Origin: Rhizodiscina lignyota
Lineage: Eukaryota; Ascomycota; Dothideomycetes; Aulographales; Rhizodiscinaceae
DNA length: 64,000 nucleotides
Assembly: GCA_010015805.1 (NCBI GenBank)
Contig: ML978124.1
Span: 2,480,001 to 2,544,000 of the forward strand
Direction of reading: 5' to 3'
Shown here piece by piece: positions 22,792 to 33,504 of this stretch (its first letter is position 1; each line of letters starts with the position of its first letter). Both the position numbers and the translations under genes were made by a program. The notes under the pieces were generated by a model. The model was not told the DNA's origin, ran no database searches, and saw only the letters and a list, made by a program, of their open reading frames with translations.

Positions 22792-23264
22792 GCCAGTTGA
22801 GTAAAGCAGCTGTCATTGAGGGGGCGTCAGGCGTACGGTACAACAATACAAATGTTTTGTCGACATAGGTTCAATGTGGAGAGGCCATCGAAGTCCCCTT
22901 TTGTAATATGTATGTGTGAGATAAGATCTCTTTTTTTTAAAAGTTCGTCGCGTAGTTTTCAGTCGTGTCCACCACCAGACTCCCATTTCCGGGCGCATAG
23001 AGCTGTGTACTCCAAGCACACGGACTGTTGCTCAGCGGAATAAGGGCTTGAGTTTTCGAATCGTCTTCTAGGCATCTTCCAGTCTGATTAGCATCAGCCC
23101 GCTAGAATAATGGTTATTGGCCCGGGTGTAATATCCGCCAAATGGTCCTTACCCTCACTCCACAGCCCCTAGCGACATCCCAACGTACGCACAGAAAATG
23201 CATAAAGAAAAGCAGCTGCCTCATAGCAAGCGACTTCGAACTTCGAACGCGATATCTTTCGATT
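22792..23264. other. Intergenic, promoter of Zn2Cys6 gene
   Basis: Between two plus-strand regulators. It has a short T-run at about 22930 and no gene. It presumably contains the bZIP terminator and the promoter of the next gene. Confidence 0.4.
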
Positions 23265-26229
23265 ATGTCATCCCGTGCGAAACATCAGAGACGAGGCCGA
23301 CAAGGAGGAGGTCGTGCCCCGGATTCGTCTAGCGGGGACCGCGCCGAACAAACCTCGTCGTCATCGCGGATCGGTCAGTTCACGTCGCCACCCGACTCCA
23401 ACCTCATAAGAAAAGGAGCTGCACAGTGATGTTGCTTTCCACTAACGCTTCTCACCCAGGCTCCAGCGAGGATTCAGCGCCACAAGCAGCAACGGGCGCC
23501 CTGCAGCCTGTCGCAATACCCCGTTTACGACCCGAGAGCGTGCCATCTACTCCCATGGAGAGGCAACGGGTCGGACACGCGTGCGAAGCATGTAGACAAC
23601 ATAAGGCGCGATGTTCGGGCGACAGGCCACAGTGTAAGAGGTGTTTAGAGTTGGATATCGAGTGCGTCTATGCTGCCGGCAAAAGAGACCAACGTATACA
23701 GTAGGCATTGTAGTGTCTCGCGCCCAATATTGAATAAATTGCTGAACGGGAAGGGAACTCGAGCGGCTAAAAGAGCAGAACGCTCGCATGCTCGACACGC
23801 TTGCAGACTTACGCTTGCAAGCCGCGCCCTTGCCTGATGTGCAGCGGAAAATTCAGGACTGCCTGGACTGGGTGGTTTGTTGAACTTCTGGAGCTTCTTC
23901 CGGCGAGGATGTTTCCAGGCTTGTAGATAACCCTTTGCAGACATCGTCCAGTGGCCTCAAGCGCACACACTCAGGTAGCATCAGTGGAACAGCAAAGTCG
24001 ACCACCGGAACGGAGGATGAAACAACCGCGGCAGTTGGCTCTCCGGGGGCGGTCGACATCCTCGACGAGGACGTGGAAAGGGACGACAGAGCAAGAGCAA
24101 CTGGATACCTGGGGAAGAGTTCCGACGTGCAATGGCTGCGTAAGGCGCGAGAGCGGCGCTTGGGGGATCCTGTAGAAGACGGTGGCGCCGGCCCATATGG
24201 ACCACCCAGCACGCCTGGCGTCATCATGTCTCCGCGAAGGGATAAGCTGCGGAGGGGCTCTGCCGATCCCCCGGAGCCCCTGACTGCAGCTACCTATCAC
24301 CTTGACGACCAGGACATGCTGCCCAATCAGCCCGTCGACGCGTACGAGATGCCGACGCGGGAAACGGCGCACACATTATTCGACCTTTTCATGCGAAATG
24401 CCAACTCCGACTTTCTATTCATCGACAACAGTGCCACGGCGGATCAGATGATGAGCACACTCCATGCAGCGCAGAGGCAGCACCGAGAGCAACTGGAATC
24501 GCAGCATCGCGCCATTCTGAATATCATCTTCGCAATTGGCGCAAGCTACGCCCACCTTACTGGCGATGCTCAAGGGGGAAACCGTGATCATATTCTCTAT
24601 TTCACTAGGGCGCGAATGCTCGCTCTAGATGGAGACATATTTGTGCGGCATCCGACCTATCACAGCGTCCAGCTTACTGCGTTGACAGGCTTCTACTACC
24701 TCTGTAGCAGCCAAGTCAGTCGGTGCGTAAAGATCGCTATACTGCATTAACCCAGCTGACAGACACATAGGGCGTGGATGGTTTCCAGTTACGCCGTTCG
24801 AGCAGCATTTGCTCTTGGTCTTCATATTCGGAACGAGGACCCTAATCTCCCTGAATTGGAAAAGGAGGCGCGGGTCCGCTTATGGTGGGCGCTCTGGCTA
24901 CTCGAACGGCATCTAGTTGCCTTAAGCGGCCGGCCTACAGCTTTAGATGACCGCCACTGCTCAGTGCCCCGGCCGACCGCGGCGAACGTGTCCAATTTCC
25001 TATCCTTCGACGCACACCGAAGTGAGAATATTGCCCGCCAGTATTTCACTCTGCGCATTGACTTGGCAAAGGTTGTCCAGGATGCCATTGATACATTATA
25101 TTCGCCCTCCATTGTCAAAAGTTATTGGTCTACTGTGCAGGTGCACATCCAGGGCCTAGAAAACGACCTGCGGCGGTGGCGGGACCGTGTCCCAGCCGCC
25201 TTGGAATTTAACGCGATGGAGCGTGTCGGCAGGGAATACGTACGTGCAGCGCGTACTCTGGGGTTTCACTATTGCATGAGTCGTATCATGATATATAGAC
25301 CATGTCTTTGTCCCCTCGATCGTCGGTTGGAAGGCCAGTCAGACCGGTCGTCCCAGTTCAACCGCGAAGCAGCCAAGCTATGCGTAGCGGCAGCTGAAGA
25401 TCTAATCGACCTCCTGCCAAACGGCTCTGATCCAGAGTTCATTGATCCCGTCCAGCTATATCAAGAGGGGCCTTGGTACGACCAGGTCAATCTTATTATG
25501 CGCGCCAGTGCGGTCATTATGGTGGACATCTCCCTCGAAACCTCCCACTCCAACGGCGGAATGCAGAGGCTTGCCTCGAGCATCACAAAGCTGGTGGCGT
25601 GGCTCCGAGAGATGGCAAAGCATAACGCGGCCGCTTACCGCGCTTGGGAAACCTGTATCGACCTCATCACCCACCTTGGGTCCCGCACAGGCCTCGATAT
25701 GTCAGGCATCGAAAGGACGCCACCACCAAAGGACCCAGAAGAACCGAAAGGTCGGCATCACAGCTTCTATCCGGACCTGCGCACCGCGCCTAACAGAACT
25801 TCGGCTCATGTTGGAGGCGCAGTTGCAAGCCAAATTGTAGCGCAGCATCACCAAGCGCAACATCACCAAGCGCAACATCACCAAGAAGCTCCCGTACTCC
25901 AAGGCCCCATCAGACACCCCGAGTTCCAGTCCTCGCTCTATGGGCAGCCTTCCACCACAGATCGAACCCTGGAAGCGTCATGGCCGGATGAGGATTTCTT
26001 CGCCATCAACCCCTTGCTCACCGACATCTTAAGCGATCCCACATACACCCTCTGGGACCCACTGGCGTCTCAGCAGCTTACACAGAGGTATCCGCAAGCG
26101 GCGGCAGGACCGAGCACACAGTCGCAGCAGTTCATGCAACCTCAACCCATGGAAACCGACCCTACTGCAGAACAGTACGACTGGTGGGACCCTATAGAAG
26201 CGACTGATCCGTTTCCCAGACAACAGTAA
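23265..26229 (+). CDS. Zn2Cys6 transcription factor with fungal-specific TF domain
   Basis: Five exons (23265-23373, 23460-23700, 23754-23871, 23941-24722, 24771-26229) give 902 residues. The Zn2Cys6 binuclear cluster uses C78, C81, C88, C95, C98 and C105. It is followed by a coiled-coil-like linker (QELERLKEQN) and the fungal-specific transcription factor middle-homology domain (about 280-600; YYLCSSQVSRAWMVSSYA, then ALGLHIRNEDP). The C-terminal part is Gln/His/Pro-rich and carries a 15-nt tandem repeat (25840-25884) coding for AQHHQ units. The second intron, with a GTAGGC donor and GAAG acceptor, was chosen because it restores the RIQELERLKEQ helix. Nuclear regulator; the target pathway cannot be read from sequence, and the neighbours are mixed. 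Confidence 0.8.
25840..25884 (+). repeat. Coding minisatellite, three 15-nt units
   Basis: GCGCAGCATCACCAA is followed by two exact copies of GCGCAACATCACCAA, encoding consecutive AQHHQ units in the C-terminal region of the Zn2Cys6 protein. The unit length keeps frame, so copy number can vary without breaking the gene. Confidence 0.85.
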
Positions 26230-26869
26230 GGAGGTTTGCCAGCAAGACTGCGGCTGGTAGCAGATTCGGAGCAACCAGCAAGGCTGTTCTGACGTTTCTT
26301 CTGTCTCCACTTGAATAGCTGATGGGATTGAATGCGACAAATTGACCGCTTTGGATGAGTGGTAGGTCGGGTAGCACGAGTTTCCAGCTACGGGGGATAC
26401 AGATGGCGTTTGCGGAATGAGCTTTGCGGTCTCACGGCCAATTTGATCGAGAAACGAGGCTACGAATTCAGGGTCGCAGCCAGCGAGAGTGAAGCAGTGA
26501 GCTATCTTCGCGGTGGATTGTTTTGTTCGTGTGAAGGAGCTCCCGAGTGAAACTTCGTGGGTACTGTGGTGGTGTTGAGGTGCTTGAATTCTGATATCCG
26601 TATTTTCGGGAGGTTTCTTACTTTTCGGGCTAGCTTGGCTTAGTCCGCGGTGTTTTCGTTTGTTTACATGTTCGCCTTCGTGGATCTAACTACGAAGTAT
26701 CTTATAACAACGCGCCCGACGATGGGATAGCACCTTCACGCGGTGTTGGGCGTTAGTAGCCCTATAGCGGCGAAACTAAGACTATCCTACGGCAATATCG
26801 ATATCGATTTTACCCCCGATCTCGAGCTGTTGCGCGTACAGCCATCAACAACAAGTCCTACCTCTTTCT
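26230..26869. other. Intergenic, no supported gene
   Basis: About 640 nt downstream of the Zn2Cys6 gene. No domain-bearing frame is seen. Confidence 0.4.
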
Positions 26870-26881
26870 CAGCAGCAGCAG

Positions 26882-26925
<44 letters not shown>

Positions 26926-26979
26926 CCAACAGCACCAGCACCAGCAGCACCAACATCGACACTAGCACCAGCACCAGAA
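26870..26979. repeat. CAG/CAC trinucleotide microsatellite
   Basis: A run of CAG units interrupted by CAC, CAA and a few other triplets. One frame gives a long Ala/Pro stretch and another gives Gln/His, which is why open frames appear here. No domain surrounds it. Confidence 0.85.
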
Positions 26980-27345
26980 CGTATCAGCATACCTGACCGA
27001 CATCCTTGTACGCCTCTATATAAGCAAAATCGGATCTACACGGTACCGACGACAGCTAGCAACTGACGACTGGCAAAGGACAGCTAACGACAGCTCTAGC
27101 TATAGCTAGTGCTACCTCAATCAGCCTACCTAACGGACCTCCTCGTAAGCCTTAATATAAGCAAACCCTTTAATCCTAGATAGGATTCCTAATATGCCGG
27201 CGATAAGATTATCACGACCTAAGATATAGCTTAGATAGGAAGACCTCGAGATTGGTAGAAGGAAAGAGTTAGCTAGACTAGCAGAGAATAGCCTAAGCGT
27301 ATAGCTGGATATATAGCCACAAGCACTCCTCTGAATGCTGATTCT
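26980..27345. repeat. AT-rich decayed repeat relic
   Basis: The sequence shifts to a TA-rich style with many ctag/tata words, unlike the flanking genes, consistent with mutation-worn repeat DNA. Two related blocks of about 40 nt (ending near 27028 and 27165, both finishing atataagcaaa) lie 138 nt apart, roughly 24 of 29 positions identical in the core. No terminal repeats or target-site duplications were recognised, so the parent element is not identified. Confidence 0.45.
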
Positions 27346-27405
27346 CATGGCTACGTTTGTCACTGTGCACGACGTTGGACTTGACAAAGGAACGAGTACA
27401 AGACA

Positions 27406-29001
27406 CTACTCCATGACACTCCGCCTCTGTTCCTCATCCTCACGCCCCGCCTCAGCTGTTTTCTCAGTACTCGCCGCAACACGCTTCGCGCGCCGCCGTG
27501 CATCAATGTACATCATAAACTCGCCATACGTTCGCGGCATCACCTTGAGCTCCTTATCGACCGTAAATGTATAGTTGAACGTCCCCGTCGGCTTGGTCTC
27601 TCCATGTTCAACATTCCGCACCTTTGAGTCAACTCGGACTTGGACCCTCGTGTAGGGCTTTGGTGGCGTGGATGCATCTCCGGAGACTGATACGAGCGGT
27701 GGGTCCGTGTACACTACTGTGGCAGTGAGGTACAAGACACTACCAACTGGCACGGGATTCTCGAAAGTGCTGGGATCGAGACTCAAGAATGACGGGCGGC
27801 TGTGCGAAAAGGATGCTGCGCAGCAGAATGCAAGCTCAAAGGTCTGTTTGAGAAGGAAGCCGCCGAAGATCATGAAATGGTGTCGGTTACGGTATTGAGG
27901 CTGCATGATAGAGGCTGTTTGGAGACGGGTGGAATCCATGAAGTAGACATTGTGGGGTTTTCGTTCTGAGTTGTTGGGATCTGTTCACCTGTTAGGGTCG
28001 GTGCTTGAGCACATCAGGCTCGGGGGTCAGACCATGATACATGACTTGCTTCTGCCAGATTGCATGAATGAGATCACTCTCCTCGTCGTTTGGCGTATGC
28101 TTGAAGAGTGATGTCTTTCCTTGCTCCTTCCGTTGTTTGGAGTTCTGCTCTCCGATTGCGTATAGACGTTTCTCTTCTTCCGTTTCTATGATAAGCGGGT
28201 TGACTGGTACCGGCCTGAATACGTTGTTAGTGTGTATCATCGAATTGACACGTTTGGTCTTACTTTCGTGTCCCTGGATCAAGCGATACCATCGTGCAGC
28301 TGCACGTTACGAGAATGTCTTCCGGCTTTACCTCTGCCCCCTCTTTAGGCGCCTTCGCAACCTGGAGCGAAATCTCCATACTGCTACGTCCCGTGGCATA
28401 CGTCACCATCCCAGACATTTCAAGGTCGCAGATCTCGAGTAGCGGCCGATTAATGGTGATCCGATCGAACGCCGCTGTGACAGTCGTGACAGCATCGCCG
28501 GTATGCTTATACGCAATGACCCCAGATAGGGCGTCCAGATCCATGAAGATTGTGCCGAGCCTAAAAATTGGTTAGCTTCTGAAAAGTAATTAGAGTTTCG
28601 AATCAAGATAGCGAACCTGATATGTCCAGAAGAATTCGTATATGTATCAAGTAGCCACGGATCTTGAGCTAGCGGTAGTATCTATGAATAATGAGCAGAC
28701 TGATATTCAATAGGTTACTTCCTTTACATACGACACTGTGATAGCTGTCCGACATTCTCTTTGGTAGCAATTCTCTGTCTTTCGGGACCTGAGGCTTCCC
28801 TGAGGGCTGTGATGGATCATGCCCTTCTTGTTCTCTGCGACGAAATGCTTCAATCCATGGCGTCCGTACTCTTGCCGCCGTCAATTCTCGGAAGACTCCA
28901 TCCGTTTGACGACGAACTGTCGTGTGGAATTGTCGGTTTAGAGTTTGATTGTGTCTTATCCACCATAGGAGTACGGAAGGCCTTGATATGATGCCTTTCA
29001 T
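27406..29001 (-). CDS. Mitochondrial ACOT9-type acyl-CoA thioesterase
   Basis: Five exons (29001-28732, 28681-28617, 28560-28264, 28214-28033, 27980-27406; introns 49-56 nt) give 462 residues. The N-terminus (basic and Ser-rich, RQFHTTVRR) looks like a mitochondrial presequence. Two hotdog domains follow. The first contains GHIRLGTIFMDLDALSG and the second contains QPQYRNRHHFMIFGGFLLKQ and FENPVPVGSVLYL. This doubled-hotdog layout is that of ACOT9-like acyl-CoA thioesterases, which release free fatty acid and CoA in the mitochondrial matrix. The HIRLG and FGGFLL helices hold the likely active sites. The fourth intron has a weak GTCTGA donor but a good branch site (CTAAC) and restores the frame. 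The gene is divergent from the membrane-protein gene at 29245. Confidence 0.88.
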
Positions 29002-29244
29002 CTTGTACGCCCGAATTACAATTGAGAACCAAGTATAAATCAATTTTGGATCAGGCGTTCCACATGAGGCGCAATTTAGCATAGGTGATCTTTCCTGGTT
29101 GAGTGATGAGATGGATGGAGGTTAATACCGAATATGGAATGCGGGAGAGCTCCGCTCTTCATATACATCTTCCACAACAGTGAACCTGCAACATTTTCTC
29201 ACAACTTCAAGCTAAACATGAAAAGCTGATACAACAAGCTCAGA

Positions 29245-29789
29245 ATGAGGTCTTTCCAGGTAACCCCTCCACTACCAACACTACGATACTAAACTCCTAC
29301 ACAGCGCCCTATTCCAACAGCGCGTCTTCACCTCCGAACCCCCCGACTACGTCACCCCGACCTTCCCATCACTCTATTGGCCCTTCCCCGTCGGTGGTCC
29401 GCAAGCCTACTGGCTCTACCATGCCTACGACATCTGGCGCTTCACGATACTATGGCACTTGGTGTTCTTCGGCGCGGTGCATATCGCCACGAGCGGATAC
29501 AGCATGATCGCGCAGTATAGGAACTGGAAGACGATTTGGATGGTGCCGATACTGTATGCACTTATAGGAGGGCTGGAGGCTGTCATTGCAGGCAGTGTTA
29601 CGGGAGGATTGTAAGTGCTAGAAGGATTGATGAGAAGGGCTGAACGGGGAGCTGACGGAGGGATGCAGGCTCGGTGGAGTGTATAATGCGGGATTCTATC
29701 GCATGAGCACGTGGATACCGTTCGTATGGGCATTGATCAGCTCGCTGATACTGATACTGTCATCCTTTGCGATACAGGGAGGGTTATAA
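29245..29789 (+). CDS. Small fungal multi-pass membrane protein
   Basis: The modelled exons are 29245-29249, 29305-29610 and 29669-29789 (introns 55 and 58 nt), giving 143 residues and beginning MSALFQQRVF. The body has a PPDYVTPTFPSLYWPFP segment and about four hydrophobic helices (WRFTILWHLVFFGAVHIA; MVPILYALIGGLEAVIAG; GGVYNAGFY; FVWALISSLILILSSFAI). It resembles a conserved but uncharacterised fungal integral membrane family; no function is claimed. The five-nucleotide first exon is inferred from frame and the family-like start. If it is wrong, the start lies upstream or at another ATG. It is convergent with the MAPEG gene. Confidence 0.65.
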
Positions 29790-29999
29790 TGACAATGGGA
29801 CAAAGGCGTTTAGATATGGGAGTCTTGGAGGATTCGGCATTGCATTAGGAATGGATGAGGGACAACTGGATCCGGAAATGCATCCAGAGATGAAACACAT
29901 GAGAGGTCCATGTAGCTCTCGCGAATTCACACCGATACCATTCGAAAATCATACATAATCCGCTCTATGCTCGTAGCCTTGCCCCAAGTACTTCGCCTC

Positions 30000-30547
30000 T
30001 CACATGAACATCTGCACTCCCATCCAGCCTGTCATACCATATAGAACGGCCTGGCATAACCAGAAGGCCATTCCCGCATACCGTCCCTTGCCCTGCTCCT
30101 TGTCCGCCCTCGTATACCCTCTCGCATACAAGACCCTGCATACTGTCCACACTGCGCCTACAGCTGCACTAGTCAGCGGGAACTTGAGCCCCGCGATCAG
30201 AATAGCTGGTAGAGTGCTGTTGTAGTTCTCCATGAAGTTGGCGTGTGCCCGCTGCGCGCAGTTGAACAGGTACATCGCCTTCTTGCGCTCTTCCGAATCG
30301 GCCTTGTCGATGTCGGAGGTCGTGGCGTAGGCGTTGGGATACGGCATTTTGGCAGCCTTGCGGAAAGGAGCTACACGCATGCCATGCCAGGTTGAGACGA
30401 AGAAGGTGGCTGTCGCGGTGAGGAGAACGTAACCTGGTGAGGACGACTTTGTTAGCTTGAGATTAAGGACTGATCGTCTGTCGTAGAATGTGGCTGGAAA
30501 ATAAGGCCCATACCATATTCTTTCGGGAGGGTGATTGAGAGCGACAT
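30000..30547 (-). CDS. MAPEG family protein (microsomal GST3-like)
   Basis: Exons 30547-30514 and 30433-30000, split by an 80-nt intron, give 155 residues starting MSLSITLPKEYGYVLLT. Four hydrophobic helices and the motif FNCAQRAHANFMENY match the MAPEG superfamily, closest in style to microsomal glutathione S-transferase 3. These are trimeric ER-membrane enzymes that conjugate glutathione to lipophilic electrophiles or reduce lipid hydroperoxides. The RAHxNxxE pattern is the glutathione-binding signature. The length is normal. It is probably a detoxification enzyme in the ER or outer mitochondrial membrane. Confidence 0.88.
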
Positions 30548-31332
30548 GTTCACTATGCTGCAGGTCGGTCGAGTGAGCGGGTTTCCTGATCGTGAATGCA
30601 GATGTTTTTCGAGCAACGGTGGAGAGTAGTCAGGTCAATTGAAACGCCGAAATGCGACAATACGAAGATATAAAGGAAGAGTACTCTGTAGCAGCAGGAG
30701 CTTTGAACAGCTGTCCTTGAAACCTACGCGTCTTGAAACGTTGTTTACCGGAGCCATTTCCCCTCGGAAGCGGACGAATGGCGGCCGACGGTGGTTTGAA
30801 TCTCACCGTAGTGTGCATTGGGCAGTCTCTTTAGGAGTTCTGGATAGAAACGGGGAATGACATATCGTCACGATTGCCTGGATAGAGGTGTATTAGCCAG
30901 TCACGAAGGAGATTGGACCCCATGGCGGGATGCTGGTGAGCCGCGAGCTGGCGCGTCGTTTGCTGCCTCGAAGGAGTTGCAAATAATGCGGACCACAAGC
31001 CAGGCCGTGACGCGCCCCCTAAGATGCGGAAAAGCTCATATCGGAACGTGAAAGGGCGGGACCGAAAGCCTAGGCAGCTGGAGGTTACGCACGAAGAGGT
31101 GAGGGAGGAAAATCAAGACAGGAAGCGGTCGTATTTATGGGCGCCCATACTCGGAGCTGCTTACGAGCTCTCGGCCTGTTAGAAATCCTTCCGCATGCTC
31201 ATCACGCAATAGGAGGCGCCTCTTAGTTCATGTGAAGATCATCTTGATATATTCGTAGATGGTCTAAAATTCTCTTCATGAAATTACGAGCATATCTAAT
31301 AGGAGTTTTAATCATCCGCGATAACATGATCA
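30548..31332. other. Intergenic, promoter of MAPEG gene
   Basis: About 785 nt between two minus-strand genes, containing the presumed MAPEG promoter and the terminator of the acyltransferase gene. Short frames here have no recognisable content. Confidence 0.4.
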
Positions 31333-33036
31333 TTAGAGCGCCGCAAGAGACTGGTCTATCTTCTCCCAAGCTAATGGTTTGCTTACGCTGCCATACTTGG
31401 CCTGCCATGCGAAGAAATATAGAAGAGCAGCCTGGCAATGTTAGCGCATACAAAAGGAGAGGACTACTGGTTGAAGACTTACCAATGGCTGCCCAACGAG
31501 GCAGAAGGTGACCCAAAAAATGATATTCCCCATCACTGGGCCATTGATGCCTTTAATCTTCTGCAGAGCATCTGTAATGACGATAAGTGGAATTTGCCCA
31601 AGCATTCCAGCGAAAGCAACCCCTTTAGAGGTCAGCACTTCAAACGTCACTTCGGGAGAGTAGAAAGACTTACAAATAACGTTGTGCGTGGGAATACCAA
31701 CAAGCAGTTCGTGCAGCAAGCCGGAAAATACAAATACAGTGACCTGCGCCAGCGCTGGTGGCCAACCTCGTCCAACAAGTGGCGCATAGATGTGTCGCCT
31801 CATGAAAACCATGACCGGCCTGTTCCAACTCGTCCAATACTTGCGGATGCTAGGAGCATTCCACCAGTCCGAGTAGAATTCTCGGTCTCCAAACATCATT
31901 ACTTCGGCCAAGGCGTTTAGGAATGACTGGAAGAAGGCAAAAAATCCGGCGAGCCAACAGAATAGGGATATAGTCGAGAGTTTCATCAGCCGTTCTAATA
32001 TGGAGATGACGTCTAAAGAAGCCATCTTGTCTAGTGAGTTCTGCAATAAAGGGGCCGCGTATTGAGCGGAGGCTATCCAAATGGCGACGCTCAGTAGGAC
32101 GCCTTCCGCCAATCGTTTGCCAACGAAAATCCAGCGTATGTGTGTCGTCCGAGGATAGACTGGCTGATACACGAGAGTCGGTGCCCACCAGAAGTAGGTG
32201 AGATTGTTGAAAGTGATATTCTTGGGGTACGGACAGCTCTTGTACAGTTCGGGCATCTCGTTGCTCGAGGAGAGAGACAGATGGGCGCGCCGAAGATCTC
32301 GGTTCGTAAAAGCATAAGAACACGTCTTCAGCCACACGATGACCGCGTGGAGCTCGCACGCTGTTCCAATGAGCGGGTGGTGTATCCTGTAGTATACAAC
32401 ATATGACGCAATGACGAGATTCAGAGTAGCATTTACTCCGTGCGCGAGCGCAATGAGCTTCCATGAAGCCTGAAACGCTCGCCGGAGCTCCGCCCTGTAT
32501 TCATCTGGTGTCTTGTGTGCTTCTTCAGCCCTTTTCCTGCGAGCGACTGCTCTCTTTGCTTGTTGTGCGGCGGCGAGCTCGATGAACCATGCAACGAAGA
32601 GATGGAGGGGGACGAGGAGGTAAAGCATGCCGCCATATACAATGTCTTGACGACGGTAGTCGTGACATCGGATGCAAACTAGAACGCCATATTTACGGAG
32701 GTTCTCGACCATCAAGCGGAGATTGGAGACGACTGTCGAAGGAGAATCAGTACACGTTGTCTATACATATCAGACAAACCCACTTAGCATAAGTATCATT
32801 AGATTTCGGAACCCAACGAAGCTAGGAGGATTCTCTGCACCGGAGCTGAGGCGCGATGTCCTCGAGACTGAGTGGACCGCGACCGCATGATTGTATTTCC
32901 TCTCGGTGGACTTGGGCGCCTCCATTCCTGCGTCTAGTGAAGCAGGTCCGTCAGAAGGGCCATTATATGCGACATTTTCGGTTATGTCCACATCCCCAGC
33001 GTTCGTAGTGGTCGCCGTACTAGTCGTAGTAGCCAT
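31333..33036 (-). CDS. Diacylglycerol/sterol O-acyltransferase (DGAT1/ARE, MBOAT)
   Basis: Exons 33036-32784, 32732-31483 and 31431-31333 (51-nt introns) give 533 residues. A Thr/Ser-rich cytosolic N-terminus precedes VHSVSRTSRLSSGAENPPSF and FVGFRNLMI, both typical of DGAT1/ACAT enzymes, then about eight to nine membrane helices. FYSDWWN (370-376) and the presumed catalytic histidine in SGLLHELLVG (H425) are present. The protein esterifies diacylglycerol (or sterol) with acyl-CoA in the ER for lipid-droplet storage. DGAT1-type is more likely than sterol-type because of the overall wording, but I cannot exclude the latter. One oddity is that the usual NxPVHxW...RH block reads WNRPVMVFMRRH, with Met (392) in place of the first His. 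Confidence 0.85.
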
Positions 33037-33504
33037 ATCCAAAGCTGGTGAAAGGTGGCGGTTACCAGCGGCGAAATAAAGGTGCAATAAGAATGACGCA
33101 AGGGCGAATCCGTGGGGAGTGTAAGGGCGCTGCGTCGTGTCTAAGGATAGTACGAGCTCCAATTGTTCGCATCAGCATGCGATGCAGACAATCGAAGGAG
33201 AAGCAGGCCTGCCATGGCTGTTGAGAAGATCAAGAAGCTTTCTTTAGTCCAGGGCAGCTTCTGGTGAGCGGCGGGGTGGGTTTGCTTTCGGGGTTGGGTC
33301 GATCGACGCCGGGTTCATCCTGGTCGTTGAGCGCGGCGGAACTTGCCGTATGCAGATTCACGCGTGGTGCCATTCCAACTAGGTCTGCTCTTCACCTCTC
33401 TGTGTCACGGCCCGCCTTAGAGCCTCTTCTCTATCGCTAAATGACGGGGTGCAACGACAATTAGCAGGCGCATTTCAGTCACTGGAACGAGAGGAGAAGG
33501 CGCC
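33037..33504. promoter_or_regulatory. Divergent promoter, acyltransferase and PFS2
   Basis: About 470 nt between two divergent genes with no open frame of interest. It presumably contains both promoters. Confidence 0.45.

Noticed and set aside
26743-27066. Ala/Pro-rich 107-codon frame
   Set aside because: Created by the CAG/CAC microsatellite, with no surrounding domain.
29767-29958. 63-codon frame overlapping the end of the membrane-protein gene
   Set aside because: The supported frame stops at 29789; the alternative frame has no homology-like feature.
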